This document shows positions 23,636 through 33,969 of a DNA stretch of 64,000 nt, one piece after another. This DNA comes from Aldrovandia affinis (Eukaryota > Chordata > Actinopteri > Notacanthiformes > Halosauridae), in contig JAINUG010000085.1 in the NCBI GenBank assembly GCA_029706075.1, positions 2,877,392 to 2,941,391 on the forward strand. Reading direction: 5' to 3'. The notes below the pieces were generated by a model. The model was not told where the DNA came from. It searched no databases and saw nothing but the letters and a program-made list of their open reading frames with translations. Within the stretch, counting starts at the first letter, position 1; each line of letters begins with the position of its first letter. Both the position numbers and the translations under genes were made by a program.

Positions 23636-25333
23636 GGTCCCTGGTCTTCGTTGACCAGTTAGTGGCACCCTTTCCATGTTGTGATTTCCAACTCACTGCT
23701 TCAGTGGATATGTTAAAGCGTACTGATGCCCTGGATCTTCACAGTAGTACAAGTGGAGTTCCCCATCCTGCGTGGGAGAGGGAAATGTTTATTTAAACCA
23801 TTGCTGGGCAGGTTAAGGTGGTAGGTAAGTCACATTATCACAGTCCTGTAGTAACGTTCAATGGAATTATGGATTTCTGTATGTACTTGTATTGATGTGC
23901 CAGACCATTACCCATTATACTTACCAAGAAGGTAAAGTATAAATCACATATTTACATAAAGGCATGGATTATAATGTGTGCTTTATTTTGTAATGATAAA
24001 TATTTTGGTTGGTAATAATACCAATTGTCTAAAATTGAGCGAGTAGACTATGCTAGTCTCTGAGGGCAGTTCTCATTTGATGTTTAAAGCAATTTACAAT
24101 TTAAAGCTTATAATTTATTCATTTGGAGGACACTTTTATCCAAAGTGTTTTACAGAAGTGCATTAAAATGGCATGAGAACCATCGCCAGAGCTATAGATC
24201 AGTAAGCTACAGTCCAATCAGTGTCATCAAAATTCATGCCGCAAAACCTGTAATTCAAAGGGAGAAAAAGGTTAGATTTTTTACTAGGTGTTTTATTTAT
24301 ATGAGGTGTAGTCTGAAAAGGTGAGTTTTCAGTCTTCTGCAGAAGAAGCCTGTCTGTTTCTTCTACTCACGCACCTGTGCTACCTGAGTAAACCATGGTG
24401 CTTATGGAATGCTCCTGCTCCTATAAAGGACTTGACCCTTTGGTAAACTGTTTTTGTAATACTTTCCCCCTGCAATGGTAGTTCTTAAAAATACTGTGGT
24501 TGTCTTAGTTAAAGGGATAGTAGAATTGCTGTACTGTATGCTGATAATAATAACAAACAGGTTTTGTAATAAATGTCACAATTAGGATGCAGATAAGGTA
24601 CAATAAAAGCTAGTGTACAGAAAGCGTTCATGCAGTCCAAATGTCCGTTCATTATCCACGATTGTAGAATCTTCTCATATGGAGAACAGCCTTTATATTC
24701 CTTTCTTTTATGTCTTTATAGTCTCACTGCAGTCATGTTATTGTGTTCATTGTGTCAGAGTTGCATTACTATTAGCCTAATTGTTACTGATCTTTTGTAT
24801 TCATATGTGTATTAAATTACACATTTGTACTCAGTAAGGCACTGGATGAAATAATTATTACCTGACAGCAACAGCAGTGCCTTATTACAAATATAAATTG
24901 TGAATAAAAAAAGCATAGGGAAGAAAATGTAAGAATGCATTGTTACAGGAGCTTCCAGGATTTTACACGATTTCACAGCTTTCTCTGTCAGCCATTTGAT
25001 ATAATGTCTTTAAAAGGGTCGTAACTTTGCAATCTGAGCTCAAGCAGACCATGCAGAATGCATAGTGATGGACTGAGGATCATTTGGACACAAAGCCCTG
25101 ATGTAAAGGATGGGAGTGACTGAGTATCAGCAGGGCCCGGTTCTCGTGAAGCGCTCGCTGATGGTAAAAATGGAAGAGCTTAATTCCGCAGTTCCATTAG
25201 AGCGGTATTACAGATGATTCACCGTCGTTACAAATGAAGCCTTTGCTCGGCAGACGCCGCGCCATTCGTTAAGAAGAAAAATGAACCTTGTTGGGAACCT
25301 AACAATGCAGTGATATGAAGTGATCAGGAGAAG
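23636..25333. other. Gene-free stretch
   Basis: Apart from a LINE2-type tail fragment (24118-24160), mostly AT-rich unique DNA. The segment 24280-24370, with GGTGTAGTCTGAAAAGGTGA, resembles a dispersed fish repeat, but I cannot delimit it. Confidence 0.5.
24118..24160 (-). repeat. LINE2-type SINE tail fragment
   Basis: TTCATTTGGAGGACACTTTT followed by ATCCAAAGTGTTTTACAG is the complement of the fish SINE/LINE2 3' end. No tRNA-like head is seen to its right. Confidence 0.6.
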
Positions 25334-25429
25334 GAAACTTTTTCATTCGACCCAATGAGTAATACGATAATAATGGCATATGAAACTTTTTCATTCAACG
25401 CGATGAGTAATACTTTAATAATGGCATAC
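25334..25429. repeat. 48-bp tandem duplication
   Basis: Two adjacent 48-bp units (25334-25381 and 25382-25429), both beginning GAAACTTTTTCATTC and both containing ATGAGTAATAC and TAATAATGGCATA, differ at only a few positions (CGACCC/CAACGC, CGAT/TTTA, T/C). This is a local duplication of unique sequence, not a microsatellite. Confidence 0.9.
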
Positions 25430-28400
25430 GAAGCACATAAGAGGGTTCTCCAACCCCACACACAACCCGGCGAAGGCTATACAGCACACTCACCCTTCCC
25501 TCCCCGCCCCCCCTCCAAAGCTAAATGAATAAAGGAAAAATGCTTCTGCTAATGTTCCATTTTAATTTACAGTATAGGAGTTGTACGAGTTCATATCATA
25601 TCTGCCTTTTGACAGTCTTTCAAATAAAAGACTGAAACTACACATTCACTTATTTGCACTTTACTGCAAAAGCCCTATTTTCAAGAATGTTGGGGGGAAA
25701 AATATGTTCCTGTAGGGAAATACACATTGCTATAAACTGTAAATACACACTATACTATTTCCATTCAGGGATGAGAGGGAGAAATGGATGCCACAGCACA
25801 GTAAAAATGTACAATGACAAATATCATAAGTGTAGGCAAGAATGAAATTCAACCGAACAGAAGGCTGTAAAAAAATAAATAATCAGAAATGACTTTGGTG
25901 GGAAGGTCCTATTGTCACTCTCCAGTGTAATACCTGCCGCTGAATTACACTGGGTAACCACAGCTCGAAGATTATGATACATGTCTCTCCGCTCAACTGA
26001 GGCCGAGATGAGGCTCCTGGTCTCCGGGGAAAGATGGACTAATCCACTGTGACATGTATGCTCGGGGCTTTAAATATGAATGAGGTGATCTTCATACTCC
26101 TGTCCTACTTGTACCTGGATCTACATTTTAATAGGCTAATTACTGGCCAGGCTCAGTGAGTGGGCCAGGCTGAATGGTTTTTTCCTCAGAGAGGACCTTG
26201 CTGGGGATAAAGGCAGGAACCTGCTCTAATCCCATTTTCCGCCGTTGTGCGCTATTGTCTGAAGGAGAGCACGGAGCACATGTGACACGTTCGATAAGGT
26301 GGACCCCCTTCCGAGCTGGCCCCGAACCGTTCCAGTCCCGCGCCTATTTTAATGGCTAATGCAAAACTGGGGACAACATTGGGCGCTCAGAGACACAGCA
26401 CTACGATTCCAGTGATACAAATATGCTCACTCCATATTATTCGATTTTCCTGAATCTTCAAGCAGGGTTTTCCCACCGTAGGCTTGTTTTACAGCTGTGC
26501 TATTTCCCCCTGATGAATGAGTCGCACAAGTTCTGTGTAGAGGGAGATATAAAGCACTATTAATGGTAATTTCTAATAATTCATTATCATCATTACAGTG
26601 GGGAGGTATGGCAAGTATGTGACTTTGTAATGCAGCTCTGAATGAGACTTCCACTGGGATACTTGTTCGGCTTTCGCTGTGTGGCCAGACGTAAATCCCC
26701 ATCACAACCTCCCCCCCCTTGTTTAATTGGCTGAGAAAAATGAGTTGCAAAAATTAGACTTAGTCTTCTGCCTTCAGTGCACCAACTGCGAGAACACTGC
26801 AGCTCCCAAGAGAGCCCTAAAGTCCTGGTTATGACATCATCATTATTAGCTGAAAACAAAGGAATAAAAATGACACTGTTGGAAGGCACACACAAAAAAG
26901 GTAATGAATTAAAACAAGGATATGTTTATTGCTTTGAGGAGGGAAAGAAAGGGGAATTATTAGCAGTCTTCTTAGCTAGGCTCAGTATTTTCTCTCCCTT
27001 CTGTTGTCTTTCTGTACTTTTTTGACCTTTGGAGTTATGGAGATTACCCTATACTCTGACCTTTTGAACTGGAGGTGAAATGCTTAAAATCTCTTCCACT
27101 AGAATCTTCTGCATCGTCTTCTGAATCAGTTATGAGACAATTTGATGGAACTTTGTCAAAGCAGTGATTTTTGCTGCGGAGAGAGGTGAAAAGGAACATT
27201 CATTGTGGGTGTCATTCAATATTAGCAGCAGAGATAAGCATCTTGGCCAAATCCCATATTTTTGAATTATGACCCAGCTCTGTTTAAATAGCTACAGACC
27301 ATTTAGCTTTGAAGCCTGGAGGTCTACCTTAGACTGAAAAATTTTTTTCACTTCATGTTCAGTCCCATCACTACCAACCCCACACACACTTACAATAGGT
27401 GGCATAATTTAACTAACACTCAACAAGTAGAAACATCCATCTCAAGGAACAAGAGGAACGACTCCCATCAAGATGGGAGCGATGGCTTTAATTCGCTAGC
27501 AGGTCTGTGAAACAGATGGTTTTCAGAGTGTTGATATTCACAGTAATAAAACCTACTGTGAGCGACATTTATCTGGGTCCTCGGGCAAGAAGGAAGATGA
27601 ATCCTAACTCATAAACCATACAAAGGAACGCTGTTTATTTCTCTCTCTGGAATAGCAGCATGTGGCTATCTCGAGGGGTAAAAATGTTCTCTGTCCACTT
27701 CTGGGAAGGGGGAAGCTTGAAAAAGAAGGGGGACATAATTGCTCTGTTCTTCCACTCCATTCATTCTCTTCTGCAAATAAACTGGAACAAATTCAATTAG
27801 ATCTACGGGCAACTTGTGTTCAACTACTTCTCCTTTTAGGATTGTTTTTAATTTAGCCCTTACCCCTGCCTTTCACATTTCCGTCCCATTTTAAGAGGTG
27901 AAATTTTATCCGCTGTAGATTGTTTGTTTTGGATTAAAATGCGTATGGGATATAGCCTACAGGATGTGCCTTTTATGCGACATCAGAAATTCAATTTGAC
28001 GCAAGACTCGTCCTGAACAAAAATCTTTATCGTGTTTGTGTGTTGTGCCTTTCAGGAAAGACACAGACAACCCCAGAAGGTAAAGTGGGCTCGCGTGTTT
28101 TTGATTTGGTCTCTCGGCTGTGAGATTGGTTTGATTGTTTGGTTGACAAACACGCCGGCTCCCTGTGCTTTGCAGTCTGCATAATGGTGTGATTAATGCG
28201 CTGAGCCCCAAAACTGCTCCGTGGCAACATGAAATTGAATGAAATCTCCTGGATACAATCTGTAATTGATTAAAGATGTCTAGGGAGGCAGGAAATAACA
28301 TTTATAACACACACTGCGCTGTGGACAAATCGCTCATTTCAGAAACCGTTTTACTGGTGAAGCTGAGGGGACAGTGCCCTTCTGTTTTGTTCCTCAATGG

Positions 28401-29096
28401 CCGCTTGTTCGTTGTACAGTACGGTATATCCCTCAATCCTTTGCCTTCAGCCCTGCTTCTAGTGCTCCTCGTTTCTCCTCATGCTGTAGTCATTTATGCC
28501 ACATGGAGGGATACATTTTGTTTTATTCATATCCTCCAAGGCTAAGAGAACACTGTGTTGACGGTCAACACTGGATGAATCGAGCAAATTTGCAAAAACA
28601 GCAAATGCAAGCGTGTTTTAGATGAACATGAATTGTGACAGAAAAATAGTGTACCTAAAAGTATCCACAAGGTCACTATATATCAGCTTATGTCGGGGAA
28701 ACATATAATTTGATCAAAATAGCATTGTCTCTCAGGGTTAATCTTATGTTGACTATGCAGAAATTCTGATGGATTTAATATATTTCAGATTGAATGCATG
28801 CATACAGATTGCTTGCTGTCATCCAGCCTTCATATATCACTGTTTTTTTAGTGCTTATTCTGTACTGTTCGTATTGGTCTAAAACTGCTACAGGAACAGC
28901 ATAATGGACTACAATAGAATTTCTTGAGAGGTCTATGATCATCATTTTCATTATGAATTATTTGCTTACTGAATCAGCATTTTTATTAGTTATATTTGTA
29001 TAGTGATTAAATACTAGCAAATAAGAGCATCAATACGAAAGTCTTCTTTATTCTTTCAATAATAATACTACAATGACATGCATAAAGAACCACAAG
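25430..29096. other. Gene-free stretch with candidate conserved blocks
   Basis: Unique DNA. The parts near 25920-26420 and 27930-28270 are motif-dense and balanced in composition. Overlapping frames of about 100 codons at 26427-26895 and 27957-28301 (minus) have no family resemblance and lie in alternative frames of the same DNA, so I do not call them genes. Confidence 0.5.
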
Positions 29097-29100
29097 GAAG

Positions 29101-29492
29101 TGTGGCAGCCCAAGGGGCTGCCCAAGGAAATGGCTGCCTGGCCTCCAACACATGGGAGCCAGAAAACACTACATTTCCCAGCAGGCCGCAGTCCAACACC
29201 TGAAAGATGTCAAGCCATTGGGACTAATGACCAGCGGAAGGCCATTTGGAGGCCTACATAAAGGACTCATTCGGATCACACTAGGAAGGAGTAGGGTGGT
29301 GTGTTGGAGGAGTTGGAAAAGTGTTTTGGGAATGTGTATTGAGAACCTGTGAAGTCTATTGACTAGCCAGGATATGGAGAGAGTGTTTTGGGATAGATTT
29401 TAGTGTTTGATAAATTATTGTTTTGTTTATATACTGCCTCCTCTGGGTTCTTTAACCTGCCTGCATGTCGCCCAACCCCCAGGGACACCACA
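29101..29492 (+). mobile_element. Solo LTR of an LTR retrotransposon (fossil)
   Basis: The segment begins TGTGG and ends CCACA, the TG...CA ends of long terminal repeats, and is about 392 bp long. GAAG occurs directly on both sides (29097-29100 and 29493-29496), a possible 4-bp target duplication. It contains a TATA-like word (CTACATAAAGG) and a T-rich stretch before TGCCTCCTCTGGGTTCTTTA, an arrangement I recall from fish LTRs. No internal coding region or partner LTR lies nearby, so it is the usual product of recombination between two LTRs. Family uncertain, Ty3/Gypsy-like possible; age not determinable without a consensus. Orientation is inferred from the TATA-like word. Confidence 0.55.
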
Positions 29493-29496
29493 GAAG

Positions 29497-30400
29497 GAAC
29501 AGATTCATACAAAGTGAGCCATCGGGATAAACCAAATGCATGAATTATTATCTTCAAAAATGCCATGAAATTATTTTCCCTCCAATTTTCATTTCATGGT
29601 AATATATGCAAATGTGTCTGAACAAAAAATATGTTTATGGTTGTAGATCTTGTGTGCTTTTTTATTGTTAGGATTTTATTAAAAAAATAACATGCAAATC
29701 TCAAGACAGATTAGACTACGTGTCTATCCACTGTATGTACTGTATGCCTCAGCTCAATATCAACACTGTAAATTATTGAAGAAGGGGGAAAAGGGTCCAA
29801 CGTATATTCTTTGAAGGGAATTGTATTCCCCAGGGACTGAAGCTATCAACGAGCCTGCTGATACTACCTCTAAGCAAATTTCCGATATTAAAAATGAAAT
29901 TCGTATTTGCTCCCATCTAATTTTCAATGAATAAGAATTACTTTGTAGACATGCCTTTGCCAACCTGCTTCTCTCTCTCTCCCTTCCATCTGTTTTGTGA
30001 TTGGTTAAAACCTCAAGAAAAAAACAGGAGTACTACTTCCCCATTCGCTCACCTTCCTCCATTGGTGGCACAGTAAGAGGGAGCATGCACGCACATCACA
30101 CATCAGGAATTATGTGCTCCGTTGATATGATGAGCCTCAGGCTTTGACACCAAATCTGTTTCCATGAAAAACCATTTTAAACACCTTTTTAAAACACCTT
30201 TTCCAAGAAAATCTGGCTTAACACAAAATTATTGTGCATATGATATATTTGATATAACATTTGAACAGTGAGTTTGATTGTAGACACCAGTTGCTATGTT
30301 CAGCATTATGTCTGACATTTTGCTAGTGCTCCCAAGTCTAGTTTCCTGTATTGAGTAGCTATAGAGGAAGGATATGTTATATGGATACTTACATGGAATT
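29497..30400. other. Gene-free stretch
   Basis: AT-rich unique DNA with no recognised element. Confidence 0.6.
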
Positions 30401-30411
30401 CATTCAATCAT

Positions 30412-30600
30412 TCCCCCTTGCCTCTCCACTGTGTATCTGATGTGTAGTGAGTTTGTACTGGCGCATTATGGCTGCCGTCACGTTCACCCAGGTGGGTGCT
30501 GCACATTGGTGGTGATTGAGGTGAGTTGCCCCTCTCATTGTAAAGCGCTTTGGGTTCTTTGGAAAAAAAGCGCTATATAAATCCAATTTTCATTCATTCA
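30412..30600 (+). repeat. Retroposon 3' segment with GCGCTATATAAAT end and (CATT)n tail
   Basis: The words GGCGCATTATGGCTGCCGTC, GTGGGTGCTGCACATTGGTG and GTAAAGCGCTTTGGG, then GCGCTATATAAATCC and a (CATT)n tail, occur in this order in a dispersed fish repeat that I recall but cannot name. A simple-repeat tail suggests retroposition. AATTCAT flanks both sides, too short and biased to call a duplication. Confidence 0.5.
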
Positions 30601-31715
30601 TTAATTCATGTTTAGTCAGTGCCTTACACCTCATGCTTGTTTATGCTCCTAAGGATCTGAGTCCCTCAGATCTGCCACACCGTGTTGTTTGTGTCTGCTC
30701 ATGCTCTGAAGTCCAGCATAAAATAAATTTGCACAGACAACACAACTAGGAATTAAATTAAGGACAGACATTGTAGGATTTTAGAATACTGCAAAAATAA
30801 GTCAGAGAAAGGTATTATTTGCTAACTCTATTTACACATGGCTTTTAAGAGGCCCCGGATATGCAGAGTCCTGCTTGCCATTTGCTTTGGGGTTCCATGC
30901 AGCCTCATAATAAATACAAGTGTCCACAGATTTGAATTGATGGAGGCTGCGATCAATGGAAATGCAGACATTTCACAGGTGCTTATCATCTGAAAGTCGA
31001 TAAGTACATAAGTTTGAGGACAAGAAAAAAAGGATATGTGATTATGAGGAAGATGGGTTGGGATGGGTTCACCTGCGACTGTCAGATTGTAATCTTGCAC
31101 TTACTTTGAAAATATACATTCCACTCACCTGTGCTGCTCCCGTCCTGAGCAAAAGGATGCAGATGCAATCCTTGCATTTGTATTTATTGAAAGCTCTTAT
31201 GAATTGTCAATTAAAACAGAATAAGTTAAATTAAGAATTATTCTTATATTAAAGTTCCTCTGTTTAACATAGCATTGACATATGGAAAATTAAAACCACA
31301 GCTCGCAGCAGATAATTATTATCTGCTGATTTTATTTTCTATATAATATGCATGCAACTCTGTAATGGAATTTTAATTAAACTCAAAAACACTCACCTTC
31401 TGATTAATAACCAGAGATATAGCTATGTGTATAACGGGGAGCGCTCATGGCGATACCCTTAGTTTTACTGGCTTTAATGTTTGTTTGCAAAGATATCAGT
31501 GTTGGCAAATTGTTTACATTTACGTTATTACCCAATCATTCACTAGCTAGTAGTAATCGAATGGTAGCGATCCGACTTGATCTGTTGTCATAACACTGCT
31601 TCATGTGGCTGTTGGCTGCTGCCATTTTGGCTCTAAATAAAGGTTCTAAATAATGGCTTTGTGTGTTGATATGGCCTCCTGGCTTCAACATTCTTAAGTG
31701 TCAATGGCTAAACAG
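30601..31715. other. Gene-free stretch
   Basis: Unique, mainly AT-rich DNA. The 90-codon minus frame at 30828-31100 has no recognisable features. Confidence 0.55.
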
Positions 31716-31719
31716 AAAG

Positions 31720-32705
31720 GCACCAAGACAGTATGAGCATATTTGTGAGTCAAGGTCACCCATAAAAATCACATTATTTTTGTGTAATGGGTTCTATGCA
31801 ATATTATATATGTATTCGATTTAATCTTAATCTTTAATTTCTTAAATTTGGTGAGATATTGTGATAATCCAATAATATGTATTCTTTGGTGTCCTTGTTA
31901 AGAAACAGAAACATTAAGGTCCTTGGCCCATTTTTTCCAATAATGTTGATGTATCGCCAACACCAGTAGAAATTATCTCTATTATCTAGAAGGAATTGTA
32001 TTCAATCTGACATGGGTAAAGGAGTCATCTCTGACTGGAATTTGGACTTTTCATAATTTAATAATTTCATAAAACTCATGCATTTGCTGGATTTGCAAAT
32101 ATTTAAAATTGGAAGATTTGTTTTGATATAAATTGAATGAAATGAAATATTTATTGTAGTTGTTTGGGGGAGAGAAAATGTCCATCATGAAAGAAGCAGT
32201 AAAACTGATTCCATTTTGCTTACAATAAGAGAATTCAAATGGTTTACCTGCAAAGAGGAGCTCAGGATTATGAGTGGAGAGCTGGAGAATAGTTGCATAT
32301 TAGAGATCTTGTGTGCTTCCATCCATGCTTGTGGCGTGCTTTGATAGGATAATGATAATGATAGGGTTCTTGATAGGATCGTTCAATATAGATTCAGGGA
32401 TAAAGGGAAGATCTGGGATTTGAAAAGGTGAGGAATCAAATCTGTCCAGGCAGATGAGTTATACTTATTATAATTGAGCCACTACATTATCACAAATCTG
32501 GAATAATATAAAGTATTTATTAAAATCTGGGGCACCCAGGTTACCATTTGCATTGCATTTGCACTACAGTGTGGAAAGTTTGATTTGTTTTTTTGTGTAT
32601 CCAATAGAATTTTGTAACTGACTGATTAAGAAATGTAAACCATTTTTGAGTTGGAGACACTGGAATTATGTCGAAAAGATATCTGAGTTTGGGCAGAATA
32701 TTAAT
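31720..32705 (-). pseudogene. L1-type LINE ORF2, C-terminal part (interrupted by Tc1)
   Basis: On the minus strand this reads as the region after the reverse transcriptase domain of L1/Tx1-type ORF2. NILPKLRYLFDIIPVSP is close to the family's NVLPKLLYLFQ.IPI, followed by KFYWIHKK (family: KFIW..K.P), NGNLGAPDFNKYF (family: GGLGAPDF..YY), and near the end ILHRTHYTK and LTHKYAH, matching ILHR.HLT..K and MGL.DS..C. Frames shift between these blocks, with many stops. It is continuous with the reverse transcriptase piece at 33442-33965, from which it is separated by a Tc1 element in the opposite orientation. The 3' end is not defined. Confidence 0.75.
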
Positions 32706-32714
32706 ACACCATCA

Positions 32715-33441
32715 AAAGGCACTTGGAAACTGGAGGAAACTCTGACAGGAAGAGGTCTGGCAGACCCAAAGCCACAACAAAATCAGAAGACAAGTTTCTG
32801 AGAGTCAACAGCTTGCATGATAGGCGGCTCACAGGACAACAGCTTCAAGCACAGCTTAACTGGTCGAAGTAAGGAAGTCTCAGTTTCAACTGTGAAGAGA
32901 AGACTTTGAGCTGCAGGTTTGACAGGTTGAGTGGCAGTAAGAAAGCCATTGCTAAAATGGCAAAATAAGAAAAAGAGGCTTGCCTGGGCAATGAAGCACC
33001 GCCAGTGGACTACTGAAGACTGGAGGAAGGTCTTATGGACCGATGAATCAAACTTAGAAATGTTGAAATTTTGAAAGGTTTTTGCACACCGTCGAGTAGG
33101 TGAAAGGATGGTTCCTCAGTGTATGACACCAACTGTTAAACATGGAGGAGGAAGCGTGATGGTCTTGGGGCTCTTTTGCTGGACCCAGACTCGGCGACTT
33201 ACACAGAGTGACTGTTAACCCACGTTAACCCATTACTTGTTCCCTGGAAAGGGCCTTTTTTTATAACTCTGAAATTAACATTATTTTTCCGTTTTTGGTA
33301 ACCTAAACTTTTTTTTGTAACCTCTGGCAGTTTACCGCTTACCTTTGTACCATTTAACATTATTCACTGGACTTGAACTGCTTAAATTTCAGTAAAAACT
33401 GGAAAATGGGGGATGTTCTAAAACTTTTGACTGGTAGTGTA
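32715..33441 (+). mobile_element. Tc1-like transposon remnant inserted in the LINE
   Basis: The left end is lost; homology starts within the transposase gene. The plus strand reads TGRGLADPKPQQNQKT and STVKRRL (helix-turn-helix region), then WTTEDWRKVLWTDESNLE with the first catalytic Asp, RRVGERMVPQCMTPTVKHGG and GSVMVLGLF. Stops and frame shifts interrupt it, and the gene ends after this point: the second Asp and the Glu are deleted. The DNA then jumps to the long right terminal repeat, ending GACTGGTAGTGTA at 33441 on a TA, as in Tc1/mariner elements. The terminal 170 bases recur at 52369-52542. Confidence 0.85.
33195..33441 (+). repeat. Right terminal repeat of Tc1-like element
   Basis: GGGATGTTCTAAAACTTTTG plus ACTGGTAGTGTA at the outer end, and TTTGGTAACCTAAACTTTTT further in, match the second copy at 52369-52542 almost base for base. 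Confidence 0.8.
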
Positions 33442-33965
33442 CAGTTAAATATTTTTATGGTGGCAAGTATGGTTTCTATGGTGACAAGACTTTATAGGTT
33501 GTTGAATAAGCAGTATGTTGTCTGCATAGACTTATCTTATGATGAATATTCATGGACTGAATGCCTGTGATAGCAGAGTTTTGACGTATGGCAGCTGCAA
33601 GCGGTTCAATAAAAATAATAAATGAAAGTGGGACATCCTGGACGGGTGCCTCTTCACTCTTTAAATGGAGCAGAAATTGTATTTTGGGGGATTACAGATT
33701 GGTTGGTGATTGTTTGTGGTGAGCTATATAATAGTCAAATCCAGTTGCAAATGTAATCATTAAGCATTATTAAGTAAGCATGCCTACCTTTCATAAAGCT
33801 CATTTAATCCGTGTGAATTATTATAGGAAGAACAGTTTCAAGCCTACATGCAATAGATTTTATTATGATTTTAACATCTGTATTATTAATGATATTGGTT
33901 CATAGCTGCTGCAGTCTGTGGGGGCTTTATCCATTTTGAGTAGTAAAGTAATTAGAGTCGTATAC
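33442..33965 (-). pseudogene. L1-type LINE ORF2, reverse transcriptase part
   Basis: On the minus strand the blocks appear in family order. CSSYEPISLI (family C.NYRPISLLN) is followed by LETVLPIIIH (family RLE..LP.LI), GRHAYLIM near the family's KGR, a decayed G.RQGCPLS region (about 33640), FIEPLAAAIRQNSAITGIQ (typical FIEPLA..IR....I.GI) and ISLYADNILL, which is the catalytic FADD/YADD box with the second Asp changed to Asn. Frame shifts and deletions separate the blocks. This is an inactive copy, and the endonuclease domain and 5' end are absent. The next downstream part lies at 31720-32705, beyond the Tc1 insertion. Confidence 0.8.
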
Positions 33966-33969
33966 TTAC

